From Dipylidium caninum (taxonomy: Eukaryota; Platyhelminthes; Cestoda; Cyclophyllidea; Dipylidiidae), in contig QEYB01000654.1 of assembly GCA_017562135.1 (NCBI GenBank), positions 434,001-498,000 of the forward strand: a stretch of 64,000 nt of DNA. Reading direction: 5' to 3'. Each line of letters opens with the position of its first letter. The stretch's first letter is position 1. Below the pieces are notes generated by a model that did no database searches, had not been told where the DNA came from, and saw only the letters and a list, made by a program, of their open reading frames with translations. This document shows, piece after piece, positions 38,902-50,116 of this stretch. Position numbers and translations under genes: made by a program.

Positions 38902-39040
38902 CTAACCACGCGAATGGGTCATCCTCTCCAGTTAGAAATGAGAAAGAAAAATTCAAACAGTAGTGCAGATCACCTCCTACTTGGCACTTTACAACTCAAA
39001 GCGCTAATTTGGCCGAGAAGGCCAGCTGATCCGCTGGTCG
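38902..39040 (-). repeat. tRNA-like dispersed repeat, copy 1
   Basis: It shares a roughly 140-bp body with the segment at 39462-39612, including CTCCAGTTAGAAA, a CTTGGCAC block and GCTAATTTGG. Read on the minus strand, one end gives GTGGTTAGACACTTGAAG then GTTCGAGG, which resembles an RNA polymerase III A box followed closely by a B box. This fits a tRNA-derived SINE, though the box spacing is short. Confidence 0.5.
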
Positions 39041-39461
39041 TCCTCGAGTCGCCCCGACGATACTTAACTTGTCAAAATAAAATTTTAAAAGCGAACAGTA
39101 AGTGGGTTTCTTTTCTTTTTCATTAATAGACCCATCTCTGAATGCCGCAGTTACGTTCCTCGGAGGTCGAGCTGCGCCACGGATTCAGGCTGAACTGGTA
39201 CAAGGAAAGTAGATGGAAACCGCGTTTTGTTTCCATATGCTCTGGGGCAAAAATTAAGTAAAAATAGGATGGAAACAGGAAAGGATTTCAAAAAGAACAA
39301 GTAAAAAGAATGCCTTTAAAATTTATAAAGAAAAATTTTGGGCATACATTGCAATGTGTCTCGTTCAGCAGCATATGAACTCAAAGCAAACAACAAAAAG
39401 CCCATTTCATAGTTGCCAAAGCAACAAAATCCAATCGAAGGGGCTCCGAGTTTTGACCTGC

Positions 39462-39612
39462 AGGTGTGTTTAACCACCAGGCCAGTGCAGATCTATCCAG
39501 TTAGAAAGAGGAAAGAAATAAAAGAGGGAGAGCACATATCACCTCTCCTTGGCACGTGATAACTCAAATCGCTAATTTGGTTGAGGAAGCTGACTGATCT
39601 GAACGCGAAATG
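39462..39612 (-). repeat. tRNA-like dispersed repeat, copy 2
   Basis: Direct-orientation relative of the copy about 560 bp upstream. Its minus-strand end reads CTGGTGGTTAAACACACC then GGTCAAAACTC, again an A-box/B-box-like pair. The two copies differ at many positions, so they are old. Confidence 0.5.
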
Positions 39613-42600
39613 GCGGGTGTTAAGGAGAATGGCAGGTACTCGCACCACCCATGACTTTCATTCTGTCGCCTCCAGTTAATAAAAGCTTTCTCTTTCCCTC
39701 GAAGCACGCCCCCGTGCACACAGCAGAGGCTTTGTCACAGCGGTAGACTTGTCTCTTCTCTCCGATGGTTTGTAAATCAAAAGTGAAGTACGCCTTGTAA
39801 TGCCTCTTTAATTTCGTCAGAAGGCATTAATTTACAAGATTTAGTGGCTTCTCCTAAGCTTTTAACATTTCACTTGAGGCAAACTTGTCACACACGTGAC
39901 AAGTCAAAATCAAAGCGAATGATAGTGATACGAAAACACTTTAGAGGATAAGAAAAAATCATGAAACAATCACAAGAAACAAAACGAAAGTAAATTTAGA
40001 GAACTAAGTGATAGCCACACAAACATTGCAGTGATCAAGAGACGAATAGTGAGGAGGTTGTAACAAAACACTAAGCAGAAGAAAGATCCACATTCTCCCA
40101 CTGGTGGGGAAATTTGATCCTGTCCTCCGAGTTGACATTTGTGGAAGGCGGAGGGGAGAGAGGAGGGCATGACAAGCACCTTGTGCAGACAGTCCTCAAT
40201 AATAGGGAGTTTTTACACAGAAAAGTATAATACCTCGGAGTTTACGAGTGTCGTATTCTGGCACAGCCGTTGACGCCATTTATCACCGATTAGTTTTCAA
40301 AATAATCTGATATGGATAACACAACCCATTCTACTGCTCAGACCACGCTTTAATGCCCCTGTTAGCAGTTTGTCTTGAAATAATTTTCGCCTTCTAAGGA
40401 AGTCGAAATGCAATGTAAAAAAGTACTTGAAGGCAAACTACGACGCAGTTTGTGGGCTGGATTAGTAATTTTAATTAGTGTCAGTTCAAATTTTCCCCTC
40501 AGAGCACTGGATTAGTGGGTATTACAATGGCCCCAAGGAGAAGAAGTGACGTCTAGATTTAATACACCTATGGAGTCAATCTTCAAAATTATATCAAAAA
40601 TATGTGGATAAAAGAGTGGATTAGTGAATGGACTAACTTTTGCATACATTGTCATGTGAGCTTGTCGCAAAGGAAATCACCTTAATTCAAATAGAATTTT
40701 TTTAAAGTGAAAAAAGTCGGATATAAAGAAGAGCTTCCTAAAAGGAGCAGGTCTGAGAATTTTCTGCAACTTTTCCCGACGAGAAAACCGGCTGGAGCTC
40801 GATACGCGGAAGGATGGTGCGGAAGCATAAATAGGACATTGTAAAATTAATTCCACAAAAGCACATAAAAGCTTCCGTGGGACGTAAAACGTTTACGGGT
40901 AAAAAGTTGTGCTCACGAACTTTGTTGACAACCCCGAATGTGAAACATACTTCCAATAACCTCTTCACATGAGAAACGCCAAAATTATATTCAATATTTA
41001 CAATTTAAAAATTTTTATTTGTTGATGACCAAGAAGAAATAAATAAGGGCAAAGAAGTACGCATCAAATAAACCACTTTGCTGTCGATAATTCCCCAGTT
41101 CTCAATTAAAGTCTACGTCATCATTTATTTTAATTATGGTAAAAAGGGAGTTAAATCACGATAATTATAGCCTCTAATATTTGGAATTGTTTATTCAGTG
41201 AAGACTCTTTAAAATTAAAAATACGTGAAATGTAGTAGTTGACTACACTCATTGCAAATGACTGCAATGTCAAAGAAATCGTTAAAGTTGAAAAGGAAAA
41301 AAAATTATGTTTTCGCACGCTTTTACATTTATCACACAAGTATGCATCGAATTGTTACTGATATTATTAACTTTGCATTAAGATAACCATCGTGTAAATG
41401 GAGCGTTCCAGTTATTCTTCTATTTAATAAGTTTTAGTTATTTGAGAAGATCAGGAAAAGCAAAACACTGGAGAGAATATGCGAAAACACGAATAAATTT
41501 AATTCTCCACCAATGTAAAAATGCGGTATACAAAGGCTATCAGTTAAACAGTTCCCACAAAATACATACTAAAAAATTGACTCTAGGAAAATAAATGCGG
41601 TCTTATGCAAAGCAGTTGTCGGAAAGAGTCAGGAAATTCAATCATGGTCGATGTGTTGATATATTTTGGCAGTGTTGCATGGCACACGGACAGCAACATA
41701 CAGAGCAATTCGTCACAGGTAAGCAACAAACTTTATTACAGCTTACTGGAGAATATGTCACAGGCGTTCGGTATCTATCAGGGACAAATTTTGGATGGAA
41801 AGAATAGTTTTCCATGACAAATGTCTCGTCCTGCAAACATATCCCGGTAGACATGTCATAGTAGCGTTCGACAAAATGTTTTAAACGGTTCCCTTCGCAT
41901 CCCTCACGACACTTGCACTGAGAAGATTGGAGTTCCAGGGATCGCGAACTCGACATAAATTTCCGAGGAAGCGAAACGGGCCAAATTTAAAATGGCGCAC
42001 ACAAAATTAAACAAATGCATTTGCACATAGTAATACTCTGAACGTCGGGCTGAGTGTCATGGCCTTGGATGTCGACTTGGCGTGAAAACGTGAAATTCGT
42101 AAAGTCGGCGGCTGCTGCAAATCAGATAAATATTATTCGGATAATTTTATTATCACAATGCACAAAAAGTATAGGCAAAAACGAATCTTGCCAATGCCCA
42201 CTGTCAAATGATTTACTATGGACTCGTCGCCAATTATATTATAACTTGATTACGAACCTACAATATTATCGAGAGATCCGATGGAACCTTGCTTAATAGG
42301 ATGCGCCGCAGTAAATATACTGGGCAAAACAGCACGCAAGAATTCGATACAGAGCAATGACAATCGTGCCGCTGCAGCGAAAACGTGTGAATAATCCAAC
42401 TAACAGTCTATGTATCCTCGGGATTTTTTAGTGGAATTTTTCTCCATCGTGCTTTAACCTGAATTCACATTTGTCGGCCTGAAAATTGTTATCGACCGCT
42501 TACAAGCACCTTTAGTGCTGGAAATATTCCAGACGCATGCAATAAAGTCGAAAAATTTTTCTGTGTCTAACTGTTCTACACGAACTACTTGAACGGTCTC

Positions 42601-42840
42601 GACGTAATTATGTTTTCGTATTTGGGTGTGCGAACGCCATTCCTTTGAAGTATTTAACAAGCGTTAAACTGAAACCACGTCCTATAATTTTTATTTAAAC
42701 CTTTGAGAAACAGTGTGCGAAAGGTAACTTCTATGGATCTTTGAATTTGATTTTCCCGTCATCGCAGATATTTCTGCCTTAGAAATAAAATATTTTCACC
42801 TTTACAATTTAACAAAAAACGTTTGTCGACTGGACGGTCT
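39613..42840. other. AT-rich non-coding interval
   Basis: No gene I can support. Around 41.6-42.0 kb both strands are open for 70-100 codons and several splice-like signals occur, including a CAG-GTAAGC donor with an acceptor 45 nt later. On the minus strand the same stretch is very Cys-rich. Around 42.5-42.6 kb a minus-strand frame reads EKFFDFIACVWNISSTK. These are recorded as unresolved. Confidence 0.35.
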
Positions 42841-42842
42841 GT

Positions 42843-42850
42843 GTATAAAT
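42843..42850 (+). promoter_or_regulatory. Possible TATA box
   Basis: TATAAATA lies about 130 nt before the ATG of the poly-Cys ORF; a second TATAAAT occurs near 42932. The surroundings are AT-rich, so a chance match is possible. Confidence 0.3.
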
Positions 42851-42978
42851 ATCTTCGTACGTGAGTCCTTGCAAAGTATATTTGTTTATTGCAGTCTATT
42901 TTAGATTTATATTACGTCCTTGGCTTAGACAACTTATAAATGTGAATTACTCATTTTGCGTTCAGGTATTGGATAGAA

Positions 42979-43266
42979 ATGGCCTGCAGAATCTGTTTTG
43001 CGCTGGAAGATTGCAACACAGCAAACAATAGTAAACAAAATTGCTGTTGTTGTTGTTGTTGCTGCTGCTATTGTCCTCAAGAGGAGCAATCAGCCCCAAA
43101 AGAATATATTCTTAAAGTCACCTGTGAGAAAAGTAAATCGGGGAGGAAACATGCTGAGAAGAAAACAAAGAAAACAAAAGCCCCCAAAAAAATATATTGC
43201 GCACCCGCTCGTGAGGTATATATTTGTCATTCAGGACCATGCCTCTGCCTCCAATGCAAGGATTGA
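42979..43266 (+). CDS. Small cysteine-rich protein with a nine-Cys run (hypothetical)
   Basis: An uninterrupted 95-codon frame starts MACRICFALEDC. It contains 19 cysteines (20%), including nine consecutive Cys codons (TGC/TGT mixture) followed by Tyr-Cys. A Lys-rich middle (HAEKKTKKTKAPKK) leads to a C-terminus ICHSGPCLCLQCKD. There is no signal peptide. A TATA-like box lies upstream and AATAAA lies four bases after the stop, as expected of a compact intronless gene. Against this, the TGT run is a triplet repeat and a second frame over the same stretch is also open (90 codons, Val/Ala run), so the ORF may be fortuitous. If real, it could bind metal or be cross-linked; that is inference. Confidence 0.4.
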   Translation: MACRICFALEDCNTANNSKQNCCCCCCCCCYCPQEEQSAPKEYILKVTCEKSKSGRKHAEKKTKKTKAPKKIYCAPAREVYICHSGPCLCLQCKD

Positions 43267-43269
43267 GTA

Positions 43270-43275
43270 AATAAA
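43270..43275 (+). terminator. Poly(A) signal AATAAA after the poly-Cys ORF
   Basis: The hexamer starts four bases after the TGA stop, which would give a very short 3' UTR. Confidence 0.4.
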
Positions 43276-46200
43276 ACACGGAGTCAATGATTTACTTTCA
43301 ACTTTTTCCAATAGACTAGCTTTGTTACAATATGTCTTTTGCTTTTATCTATATAATCAATATATGCCGCTCGTGTAATTGCTTCTTCATGTATGACTAT
43401 TTGTTTATTATTGACTGGCAAAATTTTCGAGTAAGAACTTTCCATACATGGGCATTGATCTTCTTAGAAATACTCAAATTCATTAAAATCGTTGGAATGG
43501 GCTTTTTCATTCTGATATTTTCCATTTCTGTGCGCTTTACCTTCCAACCTCATTTTATAAAATTTATACGCGCCTATTTTTGTTAATTAAACTTATAGAT
43601 TTCTTTAGTTCTAACGTCATTTAAGCAAAAATCATAAAGTCAAATTATTAGGATGCCATATTAGTAAAAGGTAGTATTTGAAGGAGACCAGATTTTTTGC
43701 AAATTATGTTCCTTACTCATATAACGTCGAGATTTCGACTTAAGAACACACTTCTCCAATTTTGAGGCTAGTTGTTGGTTTTCGACGGGTGAATTTATTC
43801 CCCCTCTGGTGTAGTTAATTAATTAATTTGCGTCAAAATGAGCTGTGCTATTATCAGGGATTATAGGGTTTCCGCAATAACACGTTAAACTATGCATCAA
43901 ATAGGCTTGAAAGGTTTCAACATTTGTTTCATTTCAGGCAAAATATGTTCCCTTTTGGCTTAAATCAGAGATGAAAACCCATGCAGTCAAACATTGTGCT
44001 GGGAATGATCGAATTTGTATCAAAGCGTTGTCGATGCATTAAACAGTTTGCATTTACTAACTCCCTGTGTGCTTTGCCACACAAGGATTCTCACTATCGC
44101 TCTATTTTCTCCACTTTCCCATCAATCCTAATCGAGCTATAAGACATCATCAACCTCTCCTTCATAGGCAAGATGGAGACGCCGAGAGAACAGACGCCGA
44201 GAGAACAGACTAATTTTCTGCACTAAGGTTAAACAATGGCAGAAGGCTGCTACTCTGAAGTAGGCAAACTTTGAAACGATTATTCCAATTTATAAGTTCG
44301 TGAAGCCTTCTTCAGCGTTTAGTGGCCCCCCCCCCACCTCCTATCACGAAAAAGTGAGAAGTTTGAAGTCACATGAACGCCTTTTACGGGGTAGGGAAAA
44401 GACGGTGGACTTCTTTCCCATCCACCGTTCATTAGTTATCTTAGGGCTTTGGCATTTGATGCTTTGTCGATGGAAAATTGCCTCATGCGTTGAAAGGATG
44501 CCTCGGTTCTGGTCTAATAAGATCGCCTGGATTGTCACGGTAGGACGTGGTTTCCCCATTTCTTGGTGAGAGTTTCCTGTCTCTCCTTTCACCACTCGAA
44601 AGAATTGATCCAAGGCCAATTAGCCTCTGTGAAGAGGAGGAAAAGTAGCTGTGGTGGTGCAGCAGGAGATTTGAAAGGCGAGCAGCCGGTTAAGGCGACT
44701 GAAATTACCGTTATGCCACTCAAAGTAGTCATACACTGCCGCGCAACCTTGTTTCACGCACTTGATGTGAAGTTAATTAGACAAATTTGACGTGAGATAC
44801 AAACCCCTCTAAATGGCTTCTTGCTTGAAATCTAAAATAAAAATAAAATGGGCCGGTGGATGAGCGGATAAGGGAGTCGGGAGGCGCAGCCTGGTGGGAG
44901 CCGCACTTCCTTCTGTCCTCGGAGGCTCCGAGGATCGTCATTCCAACGCCATGATGTCTTGATCCCCAACTGACTCAGCAACATCGTCCTTCTGCTCCTC
45001 TGGTGGGAATGTCACGTTCATCAGGCATCATTGAAGGGGATGAGATGATTTGCTGACGATTTAACCCCACCGTTGACGTGACTGTGACACGCTCTACAAT
45101 TTTTCCCACTCAAACAGAGGATGGGAGGGGGGACTCCTGCCAACTCCGGTGAGTTTTACGTCAACCCCGTGAAAAATTACGCCCTTGTTCTTGGGACTGT
45201 CAGCAGGCGAGCCATCAGTCAGGGCTCACGTGGCTGGAAGCAATCCAATTAACATCCCATAGAGACGCCGTCGACACTCTAATTACTGCCTTTTGGGGGC
45301 TCCGAGGCGTGAGCCGCCTAAATGAACTGACGGGTCTGAGAGGGGCCAATTTTTTGCTCTGACGCACTCCGCGTTTATTAATTATGCGGTTGTTAGGCGC
45401 CCTCGCCTCTTCCCACATCCCACGCCTTCGCCCACCACAAAACCGCGGTCTTCCCGTACTTTTCACGTCTTCGCCCCTTTATTGCCTCTCTTTCTCTCCT
45501 CCTTCGCCTTCCGCCTGCCACCTGTTGCCTTTCGCCTTCGAGTTGTGGCCACCAGTCAAGGCCGGAGGCGGAATTAAACAGGTGATGAAGAGTGTCATGT
45601 AACACCGAAAGCTAAAAAATGTGGCAAATTTGGCAGTAGGGGATAGAGACAGCAGCTCGGAGGAAACCTCGAGTGGACTGCCTGCATTGTTCATCCTCCA
45701 CGTCACCGAGTTGGTCCAATCTCCGCAGAAATCGACTTTCCATGTAAGTTGCTACTTAAATCCGTCTTAAGTAGCGTGTATGCGCGAATTAGACGGGAGA
45801 TAGGGCGGCACATTGAGAATCTCACACACGTAATTAATTTGTCCATCGGAACAAAAAAGCAGAGTGTGCGAGTGAATAAGAAAAAGCGTGTCGTTTTCAT
45901 GTAAGCTCCTCGTGCAGAAGAGAAACGCTGGTGGTCAGTGGACTCAGCAGGGGACGAAGAAGGATTCACTTGGCGAAAATCGACTTGGGAATAATCGTGG
46001 AACGTGAAGAGCGACATTCTTCGTCAATGAAGTTGTCGATTAAGGGAGCCAAATACATCGTAGCTGGCTGGCGAGCAGGCCAGTGGCTGTGCCCGACTCC
46101 ACGTCCAACCGGGTAGAGACATGCCGAAGTTTCGCAGCTGGTAAATCACAAATGGAGTTGAGTGCGTTGGACCTGACTTCACAATTATGCAAACCGTAAA

Positions 46201-46451
46201 AAGAAGGTAACTCAGCAGGTGAGGCGGACGGAGGGGAGAGGATTCTTCACGAAATTGTTGCCTCTACACCGCAGACTTGTGTGAAAACAGTTGCCCAGTT
46301 GAAGGAAAAACCAAGTTTATGAGGGAATTGAAGGTTAAATTTCACAAAAAACTACAGACTTTTGTGTCGGGATTACGTCTACTTCGCTGGCATTTCGTCC
46401 GTTTCGACATTTCCCTAATCGAAATATACTACTTATGTGAGGCAGTAGCAG
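43276..46451. other. Non-coding interval with GC-rich islands
   Basis: AT-rich to about 44.1 kb, then mixed. A 15-bp unit around GACGCCGAGAGAACA is duplicated at about 44177-44208. Near 44860, GGTGGATGAGCGGATAAGGG resembles the D-arm of Ser/Leu tRNAs, but no tRNA folds around it. No supported gene. Confidence 0.35.
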
Positions 46452-46552
46452 GCACATTTGACCTCTTGCCCACAAACAAGGACCTTCTCCCTGGCCGCGG
46501 AGGCGTCATTACCCCGTACGACCGCCTCCTCGTGTACTCCGAGACCGAGTAA
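46452..46552 (+). CDS. Terminal-exon candidate of an unknown plus-strand gene
   Basis: After an AG acceptor (GTAGCAG), 33 codons end in TAA: TFDLLPTNKDLLPGRGG then VITPYDRLLVYSETE. Most third positions are G or C, as in the confirmed genes here. AATAAA follows 270 nt later. Upstream exons could not be joined in phase, and the family is not recognised. Confidence 0.38.
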
Positions 46553-46821
46553 CACGAAGGGCAGACGTAGACAAGGCACCGACTCCCTTTCCCGGCCCCC
46601 CAGCAGTCGAGGATGTTGGGAATTTGGACTTCTCGAGTGCATTTGGAGGAAGGACGAGGCTAGCACCACCTCCGTAGGTCTACTCCCCGCCTGCGAGGAG
46701 ACGGAGTGGTTCATATCACATGCCTCTCCACTTCTCTCTCTCTACTTTTTTTGAAAAGACTTTTCACCGATGGAGCTGTCTGAGAAAGTCGTGTGTTCGC
46801 CAGAGGCCTGCAAATTTTTTA

Positions 46822-46827
46822 AATAAA
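46822..46827 (+). terminator. Poly(A) signal AATAAA
   Basis: It follows the terminal-exon candidate at 46452-46552 on the same strand. Confidence 0.35.
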
Positions 46828-47785
46828 GGCGTTAATCATCACAGAATCCACGCCTTTATTGTTCACCCGTCATCGCCGATTTTGGGGTTTTCGTGCGATT
46901 GTGTCAGCGCAAGCGTGGAGGAGAGGAGAGACGCCACCAACAAAGCGGTCTGCTCCACCAAATGGAATGCTCACAGGCGTTTGTGTGTGTGTGTGTGTCT
47001 GTGTAACTGTGTTGGGCTAATTGAAGCGAAGTGGCAGAAGGGCAGAAATTGCGAGTAGTGAAACCATTCCAGTAGTGTCATTTGATCTGGCGCGATTTCA
47101 GTTAACCATCGTCCGAGGACGGCGACAGTTCAGTCGTCTAATGCTCTCCAGCGCGCAGAAAGTGAGCGGACGACGAGCCTCGGTGGTGCGGACAGGCCGA
47201 CAGTGGACCGATTTCGGAAGGTAACCCGAGTGGTGAGGCGACTTGCGTCGCACTGCGCCACTTCAAGGTCCAGATAAGGCCCAAACCCGCCTCGACAAAC
47301 GAAAAATGGCCGAACTGAGATCAGACCAATAACTGCGGTGAAGACTGTGGCGGCTTTTTTTGAGACGAAACGGGTGTTAGGGGAAGGAGGAGCTTGGAGG
47401 CCCGGCCACCTTGCCGCTCGAAATGCGAAACTACTTGATTTACTCACGCGGGTCAGAAATTTCCACCCTTTCCAGAACAAACCCCCCTCCGCCTGTGATT
47501 GCTTGTCCTTCTTCCGCAGAAACGGCTTTTGACATGTCTCTTTGCCCCAACACTCGGGATTTTGACCAAGAACCTAAATTACATCTGTCGGTAACGCTGT
47601 ACGAATCGATTTTCGGTTCCTTTCGCCTCTCATATCAACTGGTTCAACAAGGAGAAATTTCGTGCAATGACCTTGAGGCCTCAACCCGATTGGTTGTTCG
47701 TTAGACAGCCAATGCGGCGCCGAAAGAAAAGGGAGAAAAAAACATTTTTGTCGACTGAAGTAACCGCAACTGACTTTTTACAAAA
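46828..47785. other. Non-coding interval
   Basis: Contains a short GT repeat near 46983-47000. No exon I can support, although a start-proximal exon of the Arg/Ser-rich ORF downstream could lie here. Confidence 0.3.
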
Positions 47786-48472
47786 ATGAGGGTAGTGGTT
47801 AGCATGAATCCCTCCCATGGACGACATCGAGGATGTTCAAATTGCCCCACATTTGAGTCGTGGGTCAACGCATCCCATTCGAAGAGGGCACAAAGTTGTC
47901 GGCACCGCTCTTTCTCGCGTCGAAGGAGTCCTCAGGAATTCCAGTTACACAAATCGTCAAGGTCTTATTCTCGTGGAAGAGGCGCCCATAGGTATTCATC
48001 GAAAAAATATGCACGATCGCATTCGTCCTCTCTTCCCCGATCGCCGTCGTTCTCGTCTTCATCTCGTTCGCCCTCCGTTCTCTCCACTCGCGGCAAATTT
48101 CGCATAATTCGGCGAAGGAGAACTCCTTCATACACACGCTGCTCGTCGTGGTCGTCGTCGTGCGGCAGACATCGTGCAGCGGAGGACACCTACCGCGACA
48201 AACGCTGTCGCAAGGTGGTGGTCAAGTGGACCGACGCGTCTGAGGGCGAGGCGCATCGCCGAGAGCATCAACGACCACGACGAAGTCGGCAACAGTCAAC
48301 ACGGAGGAGGAGAGCACACCCAGCGGAGACGTCCGAGAGGGAGTTCTACATTGTCACCGAGGCAGGAAGGCGGGGACCAAGAGGCGAGAAGAGACGCGAA
48401 CCGCCAACGGGGAATTGGGAGTTAATGAATGAAGAATGCTTTCTTTTTTGCCCAAACGGTGCACAAATTTAG
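47786..48472 (+). CDS. Arg/Ser-rich protein (hypothetical)
   Basis: A 228-codon open frame. Its first half is rich in Ser-Arg, for example SFSRRRSPQEF, RSYSRGRGAHRYSS and RSPSFSSSSRSPS, resembling the RS domains of splicing factors. A less repetitive part follows (YRDKRCRKVVVKWTD, EREFYIVTEAGRRG) with a more G/C-rich third position. There is no RRM or other recognised domain in the frame. It shares composition and orientation with the basic exon of the gene at 34332-35965, and both have a short aromatic/Val strand after the basic region, but I cannot show homology. The N-terminus is uncertain and may be an intron read-through. Confidence 0.45.
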   Translation: MRVVVSMNPSHGRHRGCSNCPTFESWVNASHSKRAQSCRHRSFSRRRSPQEFQLHKSSRSYSRGRGAHRYSSKKYARSHSSSLPRSPSFSSSSRSPSVLSTRGKFRIIRRRRTPSYTRCSSWSSSCGRHRAAEDTYRDKRCRKVVVKWTDASEGEAHRREHQRPRRSRQQSTRRRRAHPAETSEREFYIVTEAGRRGPRGEKRREPPTGNWELMNEECFLFCPNGAQI

Positions 48473-50116
48473 TCACTTTAGCAACTTAGGCGCTTCTATT
48501 ACTGCTTAGAAATTTGCTCTTCTCTTTCATCCCACTTTCAGTAATATGTTATGACGAAAAGCGTCTTTTGCCTTGTCTCCTCCTCCGTCTGTTCAGCCCG
48601 TCGTTGCACCGCTGGCCGCGGCGGCGGGGGGGGGGCGGGGTGGAGGGGGTATTTCATAAATCCTTGTCTTCTCGCCCCGCAGAAAGGAGAGATGAAAAGT
48701 CCCCACCCCATTTGGGCACCGAGAAGGGAAAGTTGATGCCCCAAACCCCAATTAGGCCGAGTGAAGAGCATTTGGGAACGCCTTCCACCCTGTCGCCCCC
48801 GGGTGGATTTTGGACGGGTGGAACACAGTCAAGCGGAGCATGTGGTGATGGAACCGCCTGGAGCAGACCCTCCCCGTTCGTTCAACTTCTCATTCCCACT
48901 GGGAGAAGGTGGGTGGACACAATACGACGCGTTAATTGGTTGGAAGAGAATCGAGGGGAGCGGGCAAAGGAGGATACCGCACAACCAGCCTTTCTACACC
49001 GCGTAAAGTGCCAGCGGAGTGTGTGGAGGCCCTGTTGGGCCACGGATTTGAGAGTTTGAGGCGACACGGAGGCGCTCCACGCCGGAGACAGCAGAAACGA
49101 CAGTCCACAGGCAGTGGAAGTGCCACTTCACCCCGCTGCACCAATTGTCCATCTGGGCTTCCATCGACTTGACGATATTAATGAATTGCGGACTTCGACG
49201 TGGAATTCCCGCCGCCGACAATCATTCAACTGCGTTGCTGGCGCAGTTACCGTCGCTGTGGAGTAATTAGGCGAGTGGAGGAGAACGACGCGCCTGTCAT
49301 TACCTCGTCTTGAGTGGCACACGCGCATGGCGTAGCGGCGACAGGTTTTGCGGAGACTTCACAATTCCCACCCTCTCGGCCCTGTTGGCGCCTTGGTGAG
49401 TGTCAAGGCGCCGGGGCGTGTGTCGCGTAAAGTATGACGATTTTCCGCTCCACTTCTACTTCCTTAGAGCCCACTTTGCAGCGCTCTCCGGGGTCTGGAC
49501 ACGGTGTTTCGAGAGGGGGAACTTACGAGACAACCAAGGGAGCAGGTTAGCAGTAGAAGAACTAGGTAAATTTGCTCCTCATTCGAGTGTCATACAGACA
49601 CTCACGAGTGAACAGTTATTCCCGCCCGAAAAAGCGAGTCCTCCCATCGTCTGACCGTAAATAAACCGTTTCTGTCAACTGGACATAGGCGTTACTGACA
49701 TGATGGCACTGGGAGCTTCGGTTGCCATTTAAAACCAAATGGCGACATTTTTGAAGTGTGCTACTGAAATGAGGTGTCAGTAGTATTTCCATAAGATGAG
49801 TGTTTCCTGCCTCTGCCGTGGGAAGGCAAGCGAATAGAATGAGTTGATCCGCGCGACCCCGCCAAAAGAAGTGAAGTAGAAAACGGCGTCTTCAAGGTAC
49901 AACCGCAAGCAAACGCATAAAAACAAACAACCGGGGGAGCAACAGACTACGCGTAAAATGGGCGACAGGAGCAGCGGATGCCAGACAGGCTCGGATATAC
50001 ACGAAGGGGGGCGGGGGGGGGCAAGGAAAAGCGCCTACGGGGATGATAAGATGGACATGGATATGTACATGGGTGCGAGTGGAGGAGGGGAGGGGAGAGG
50101 AGAGGGAAGAGGACAG
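48473..50116. other. Non-coding interval
   Basis: Downstream of the Arg/Ser-rich ORF and downstream of the minus-strand gene that ends at about 50117. GC-rich with a G run near 48625-48640; an AATAAA occurs near 49667 on the plus strand. No supported exon. Confidence 0.35.

Noticed and set aside
41595..41956. Overlapping ORFs on both strands; the minus one has about 14 Cys and a Kunitz-like RYYDMSTGIC
   Set aside because: The Cys order does not fit a Kunitz domain. Both strands are open, and a good donor on the plus strand conflicts with a minus-strand gene. Left unresolved.
43332..43586. 84-codon hydrophobic plus-strand ORF starting MSFAFIYIINIC
   Set aside because: It is in very AT-rich sequence, where Phe/Ile-rich frames arise by chance. 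There is no codon bias, no splice signal and no recognisable family.
44862..44935. tRNA-like segment GGTGGATGAGCGGATAAGGG
   Set aside because: It resembles a D-arm, but no acceptor stem or anticodon arm can be paired around it and the B box is poor.
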